A stretch of 64,000 nucleotides of DNA from Rhizobium sp. WSM4643 (GTDB taxonomy: Bacteria > Pseudomonadota > Alphaproteobacteria > Rhizobiales > Rhizobiaceae): assembly GCF_025152745.1 (NCBI RefSeq), contig NZ_CP104041.1, forward strand, positions 1 through 64,000, written 5' to 3'. The translations under genes and the position numbers were made by a program. Shown here in pieces: positions 60,782-64,000 of the stretch (the first letter of the stretch is position 1; the number at the start of each line of letters is the position of its first letter). The notes beneath the pieces are model-generated. The model had not been told where the DNA came from. It searched no databases and saw nothing but the letters and a program-made list of their open reading frames with translations.

Positions 60782-61437
60782 TCGAGTTCACACTCTGGGA
60801 TATCCTGCGCAACCTGCTGCTCGCCACCCGCTGGACGATGCTGCTTTCGATCGTCTCCTTCATCGGCGGCGGCGCGGTCGGACTGGGGTTGCTCTTCTTG
60901 CGCATCAGCAAGCGCAAGTCATTCAGGACGGTCGCAAAATACTATATCGAGCTCTTCCAAGGCACACCGCTGCTGATGCAGTTCTTCATTGCGTTTTTCG
61001 GTCTCGGCCTCTTCGGGATAGATGTGCCGGCCTGGCTTGCTGCGGGATTGGCGCTCACCTTATGGAGCGCCGCCTTCCTCGCCGAAATATGGCGAGGCTG
61101 CGTCGAAGCGGTCGTGAGGGGTCAATGGGAAGCCTCCGCCAGCCTCGGCATGGGCCGGTTGCAGCAGATGCGCTATGTCATCCTTCCGCAGGCGCTGAGG
61201 GTCGCGATACCACCCACGGTCGGCTTCTCCGTTCAAATCGTCAAGGGAACGGCGCTGACCTCGATCATCGGTTTCGTTGAATTGTCGAAAGCCGGCACGG
61301 TGGTCACCAATGCCACCTTCCAGCCCTTCACCGTCTACGGGCTCGTCGCCCTCATCTACTTCGCCCTTTGCTGGCCTTTGTCGAAAAGCAGCCAGATCCT
61401 GGAAAGGAAGCTCAATGTCGCTCATCGAAATCACTGA
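60778..61437 (+). CDS. Amino-acid ABC permease (HisQ/M type), partner
   Basis: This is a 219-residue permease. IELFQGTPLLMQFFIAFFGLGLFG (about 58-81) is the signature, and WEASASLGMGRLQQMRYVILPQAL (about 117-140) the EAA loop. It is coupled to the permease before it, and its last 23 bases contain the start of the ATPase gene. Confidence 0.9.
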   Translation: MIEFTLWDILRNLLLATRWTMLLSIVSFIGGGAVGLGLLFLRISKRKSFRTVAKYYIELFQGTPLLMQFFIAFFGLGLFGIDVPAWLAAGLALTLWSAAFLAEIWRGCVEAVVRGQWEASASLGMGRLQQMRYVILPQALRVAIPPTVGFSVQIVKGTALTSIIGFVELSKAGTVVTNATFQPFTVYGLVALIYFALCWPLSKSSQILERKLNVAHRNH

Positions 61438-62140
61438 AGTCCGCAAGAGCTTCGGCACCACCGAGGTGCTGAAAGGCATCAATCTCGACGTGGAGGCTGG
61501 TGAAGTCATCGCTATTATCGGCAAGAGCGGTTCAGGCAAATCGACCCTGCTTCGCTGCATCAACGGCCTGGAGACCATCACCGATGGCTCCATCTCCGTG
61601 GCCGGCGCGCAGCTCCTTGATGACGAACTGCATCTGAAGGCACTGCGCCTCAAGGTCGGCATGATCTTTCAGCAGTTCAACCTCTTCCCGCACCTGACCG
61701 TCGGCGGCAACGTCATGCTGTCGCAGACCGTGGTCAAGAAGACCCCGAAAGCCGAAGCCGAGGCTACCGCCCGCAAGATGCTGGAGCGGGTAGGGCTGGG
61801 CCACAGGTTCGACGCCTATCCCGACGAGCTCTCGGGCGGCCAGCAGCAGCGCGTCGCTATCGCCCGCGCGCTCGCCATGCAGCCGACAGCACTTCTCTGC
61901 GACGAGATCACCTCGGCGCTCGATCCGGAACTGGTCGCCGAAGTTCTCGCCGTCGTGCGCGAGCTTGCGGCCGAGGGAATGACGCTCCTGATGGTAACGC
62001 ACGAGATGAAGTTCGCCCGCGATGTCTGCAGCCGCGTCGTCTTCATGCACCAGGGCCGCGTTCACGAAATAGGCCCGCCGGAGGAAGTCTTCGCCAATCC
62101 TCAGACTGCGGAGCTGAAGCAGTTTCTCGGCGTCAGCTAG
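61415..62140 (+). CDS. Amino-acid ABC transporter ATPase (GlnQ/HisP type)
   Basis: This is a 241-residue ATPase. Walker A GKSGSGKST (about 35-43), Q-loop FQQFNLFPH (about 84-92), signature [10 protein letters not shown] (about 136-145), Walker B LLCDEITSALDPE and switch MVTHEMKFARDV are intact. GGAAAGGAAG sits before the ATG at 61415, which lies inside the upstream permease gene. It ends the operon; the remains of an insertion sequence begin within about 20 bases of its stop. Confidence 0.92.
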   Translation: MSLIEITEVRKSFGTTEVLKGINLDVEAGEVIAIIGKSGSGKSTLLRCINGLETITDGSISVAGAQLLDDELHLKALRLKVGMIFQQFNLFPHLTVGGNVMLSQTVVKKTPKAEAEATARKMLERVGLGHRFDAYPDELSGGQQQRVAIARALAMQPTALLCDEITSALDPELVAEVLAVVRELAAEGMTLLMVTHEMKFARDVCSRVVFMHQGRVHEIGPPEEVFANPQTAELKQFLGVS

Positions 62141-62157
62141 AATATCCGTGCGTTTTC

Positions 62158-62250
62158 CATCTGGACAACGCTCAGGCGTTCGTCACGGATCTTCTGGATG
62201 ACTTCGAGGCGATGCAACTCTTTCTGCGACATGGTGATCATAAAGGACAT
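62158..62250 (-). pseudogene. 5' fragment of an ISNCY-family transposase gene
   Basis: Minus-strand codons from ATG at 62250 read MSFMITMSQKELHRLEVIQ then KIRDERLSVVQ, the N terminus of an IS1202-group ISNCY transposase related to, but distinct from, the intact one at 62612. The match stops near 62158, right by the ATPase gene, so the rest of this copy was deleted. Confidence 0.65.
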
Positions 62251-62368
62251 GACGACTCCGACCGCTCATGGTCTCGACCAGGCTGAAGATCGTCATCCTT
62301 GCTCCCGACGTTGGCGTTGACCAGTGCGTCGAGAGGCGAGACTGTCGCATCTCTAACTGGCCCAACTG

Positions 62369-62485
62369 TCGCATTGCTAAATAGCCCTTACATACAATAT
62401 ATGTGGCGGCAGGGTTGGAATGTCCGTTTGTGTGCAAAGTAGAAGTGTCACTTCGGACGCGTCTTCAGCTATTTAGAAATGCGAC
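62369..62485. repeat. Facing terminal repeats of two related insertion sequences
   Basis: TGTCGCATTGCTAAATAG (62369-62386) and CTATTTAGAAATGCGACA (62468-62485) are inverted copies, 17 of 18 identical. The first lies upstream of the transposase fragment; the second lies downstream of the intact transposase. They are best read as the ends of two neighbouring related elements. The rest of the 62251-62611 gap has no gene. Confidence 0.55.
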
Positions 62486-64000
62486 ACTCGGCATGTCCAC
62501 TTGCGCTGAGGCAAGCCCCCGACCGGACCGGCTGGACCGGGTTGCAAGGGAAGGGCGGGGGCGGGTGAGATGCTCCCCTTCGGCTTTAGCTTTGACAATT
62601 GGAGCAGCCAGTCATTCCGCCGCATCGAGGTCAGAGAGCGCTTGTCGCCGTCGGGCAATGACGGCGGGATCGTTCATGAAATCCTTCCGCCGTCCCGGAC
62701 CGCGAGCACGTCGCACATAGCCGTTCTTCTCGCTGTTGGTCTTTACATCAGGCTGCGACTGCCGCTCCTGGCGCTCCTTGATATAGGCCAGCACGTCTCC
62801 GAGTCGCTTGTTCTCGATGATCGCCGCATGCGTCACCCGCTGGTCCTTGTCGAACACCTTGTAGGGCAGGGAGTATCCCTTCCACCGCACATCGAGCCGG
62901 CCGTCCGCATAGGCATAGGTCTCGACATAGCGGCCAGCCAATCCACGCGTCACCTCGTTCTCCTCGAGCATGATCCGCTTGCGTTCAAACGAAAACGTCA
63001 GCTGCGCCCCGACATAGCGCTGCTCGCGCTTGCACAGGATCTCCTTCAACCGATCTGGGGCGAGATTCATCGGCCGGTGCAGGTCACCGGATCGGGCAGG
63101 GGCGAGCGCAAACCGCGCATTGTAATGCTCTATGAAGTCAGGCAGGTACGCATTGCCTGCCTCCATGTCGCAGATATCGGCCAGCCGCAATTCCTTGACC
63201 AGCCGATCCTGCAGCGTCCGGTTCATCCGCTCGACGCGGCCCTTGGCCTGACTGGAATTTGCACAAAGAATCTCGATGTTTAGCTCTGAGAGCGCACGGC
63301 CGAACTGGGTCATGCCCTGGCCACCCTTGGCGTCTTTCTTCGCCACCCGGAACACAGAATGCTTGTCCGAGTAGAAGGCCACAGGCGCGCCGTGATCGCG
63401 CAGGTAAAGCGCCAGCGCCTCGAAATAGCTGAAGGCGCTTTCCGAGCGCACGAACCGCAACTGCATCAGCTTGCCCGTCGCATCATCGACGAACACCAGC
63501 AGCGAGCATGGATCACCGCGGTCCTCAAACCAGCGATGTTCGGACCCGTCGATCTGTATCAGCTCGCCATAGGCTTCACGCCGCAAGCGCGGCTGATGAA
63601 ACGTCCGCCGCTGCTTGCGCGAGAGCCACAGGCCCGCATCCACCATCCAGCTGCGCAACGTCTCGCGCGACACCCGCAACCCATCGCGCTCGGCAAGCTT
63701 CTCGGCCGCCAAGGTTGGTCCGAAGTCTGCATAGCGTTCGCCAACCAGCGTCACGGCGTAATTCCGAACACCGTCGCTGATCCGGTTGTTCGACGGTCGA
63801 CCGATCGCCTTGTGCCGGATCGACGCCGCACCACCCGTGTTGATCCGCTCCAGCAGACGACGCACCTGGCGCGTACTCAGATCAAGCACATGTGCCGCCG
63901 ACACCATCGTCATCCGGCCGGCGATGACCTTCGATAGAATCTCGATCCGTTGCAGGTCGCGCTCGCTCATCGCAATCAGTCCCATCCGCAATCTCCACCG
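62468..64000 (-). mobile_element. ISNCY-family (IS1202 group) insertion sequence, cut by window edge
   Basis: One end is marked by CTATTTAGAAATGCGACA at 62468-62485. The element contains one complete transposase gene and continues past base 64000, so the other end and any target duplication cannot be seen. The outer boundary is approximate. Confidence 0.65.
62612..63991 (-). CDS. ISNCY-family transposase
   Basis: This 459-residue DDE transposase has an N-terminal HTH at about 25-55 (MTMVSAAHVLDLSTRQVRRLLER). The integrase core has the first aspartate in IQIDGSEHRWFEDRGDPCSLLVFVDD (about 142-167), the second in AFYSDKHSVFRV (about 204-215), and the glutamate in KGRVERMNRTLQDRL (about 254-268). 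The C-terminal region ends FMNDPAVIARRRQALSDLDAAE, normal for the family, so the gene looks complete. In-frame ATGs at 63985 and 63970 are possible later starts. Confidence 0.9.
   Translation of the reverse strand: MRMGLIAMSERDLQRIEILSKVIAGRMTMVSAAHVLDLSTRQVRRLLERINTGGAASIRHKAIGRPSNNRISDGVRNYAVTLVGERYADFGPTLAAEKLAERDGLRVSRETLRSWMVDAGLWLSRKQRRTFHQPRLRREAYGELIQIDGSEHRWFEDRGDPCSLLVFVDDATGKLMQLRFVRSESAFSYFEALALYLRDHGAPVAFYSDKHSVFRVAKKDAKGGQGMTQFGRALSELNIEILCANSSQAKGRVERMNRTLQDRLVKELRLADICDMEAGNAYLPDFIEHYNARFALAPARSGDLHRPMNLAPDRLKEILCKREQRYVGAQLTFSFERKRIMLEENEVTRGLAGRYVETYAYADGRLDVRWKGYSLPYKVFDKDQRVTHAAIIENKRLGDVLAYIKERQERQSQPDVKTNSEKNGYVRRARGPGRRKDFMNDPAVIARRRQALSDLDAAE

Noticed and set aside
62183..62437. 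84-codon minus-strand open frame between the ATPase and the transposase
   Set aside because: It covers insertion-sequence end DNA and is out of frame with the transposase N-terminal remnant; no family resemblance.

Overview
The window looks like the start of a large repABC-type plasmid (or chromid) of an alphaproteobacterium of the Rhizobiaceae, most likely Rhizobium sensu stricto. Base 1 is the first base of repA, followed by repB, an antisense-RNA region and repC. High GC, many ABC uptake operons, PfkB/ROK/Gfo-Idh sugar genes, a rhizobial ectoine-use cluster and rhizobial palindromic repeats all fit that origin. No rRNA, tRNA, CRISPR array or prophage was seen.

Layout. (1) 1-3650: the repABC replication and partition module, with a short counter-transcribed RNA between repB and repC. 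(2) 3.7-9.5 kb: an operon with a DHDPS-family aldolase/lyase, a FadR-type GntR regulator, a sugar-type binding protein with two permeases, and a PfkB kinase. (3) 9.5-26.2 kb: a second sugar ABC importer on the minus strand with a divergent LacI regulator, then two clusters of carbohydrate enzymes: two Gfo/Idh oxidoreductases, two TIM-barrel isomerases, a LacD/LsrF-like aldolase, PfkB and ROK kinases, a ribulose-phosphate-epimerase-like protein and two hydrolases. One MalK/UgpC-type ATPase at 20.5 kb is the only sugar-type ATPase present and may serve both importers.

(4) 26.2-32.1 kb: a lower-GC defence or conflict island. It holds a tightly overlapping three-gene cassette (XRE-ASCH regulator; PIN-GNAT-PUA-like fusion; small P-loop protein resembling archaeal-type adenylate kinase) under a perfect 18-bp palindrome, then convergent HNH and DUF262-DUF1524 (GmrSD-like) nuclease genes. 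This is the best candidate for a poorly described system. (5) 32.6-35.9 kb: an EmrAB-type efflux pair and a DUF4112 membrane protein.

(6) 36.0-50.3 kb: a complete ectoine/hydroxyectoine uptake and catabolism locus. The forward arm is enuR followed by ehuABCD-eutABCDE. The divergent arm is asnR-ssd-atf plus an unexpected zinc-type dehydrogenase. Uptake by EhuABCD feeds EutABC (hydroxyectoine to ectoine), EutD (ring opening), EutE (deacetylation), Atf (transamination) and Ssd (oxidation to aspartate). A shared direct-repeat motif in both control regions looks like the EnuR operator.

(7) 50.5-64 kb: a chemoreceptor, an orphan VapB-like antitoxin, a TetR regulator, a decayed DUF1217 gene, two complete polar-amino-acid ABC operons separated by a FitAB-like toxin-antitoxin pair and a GntR regulator, then an ISNCY-family insertion sequence running to the window edge beside a fragment of a related element.
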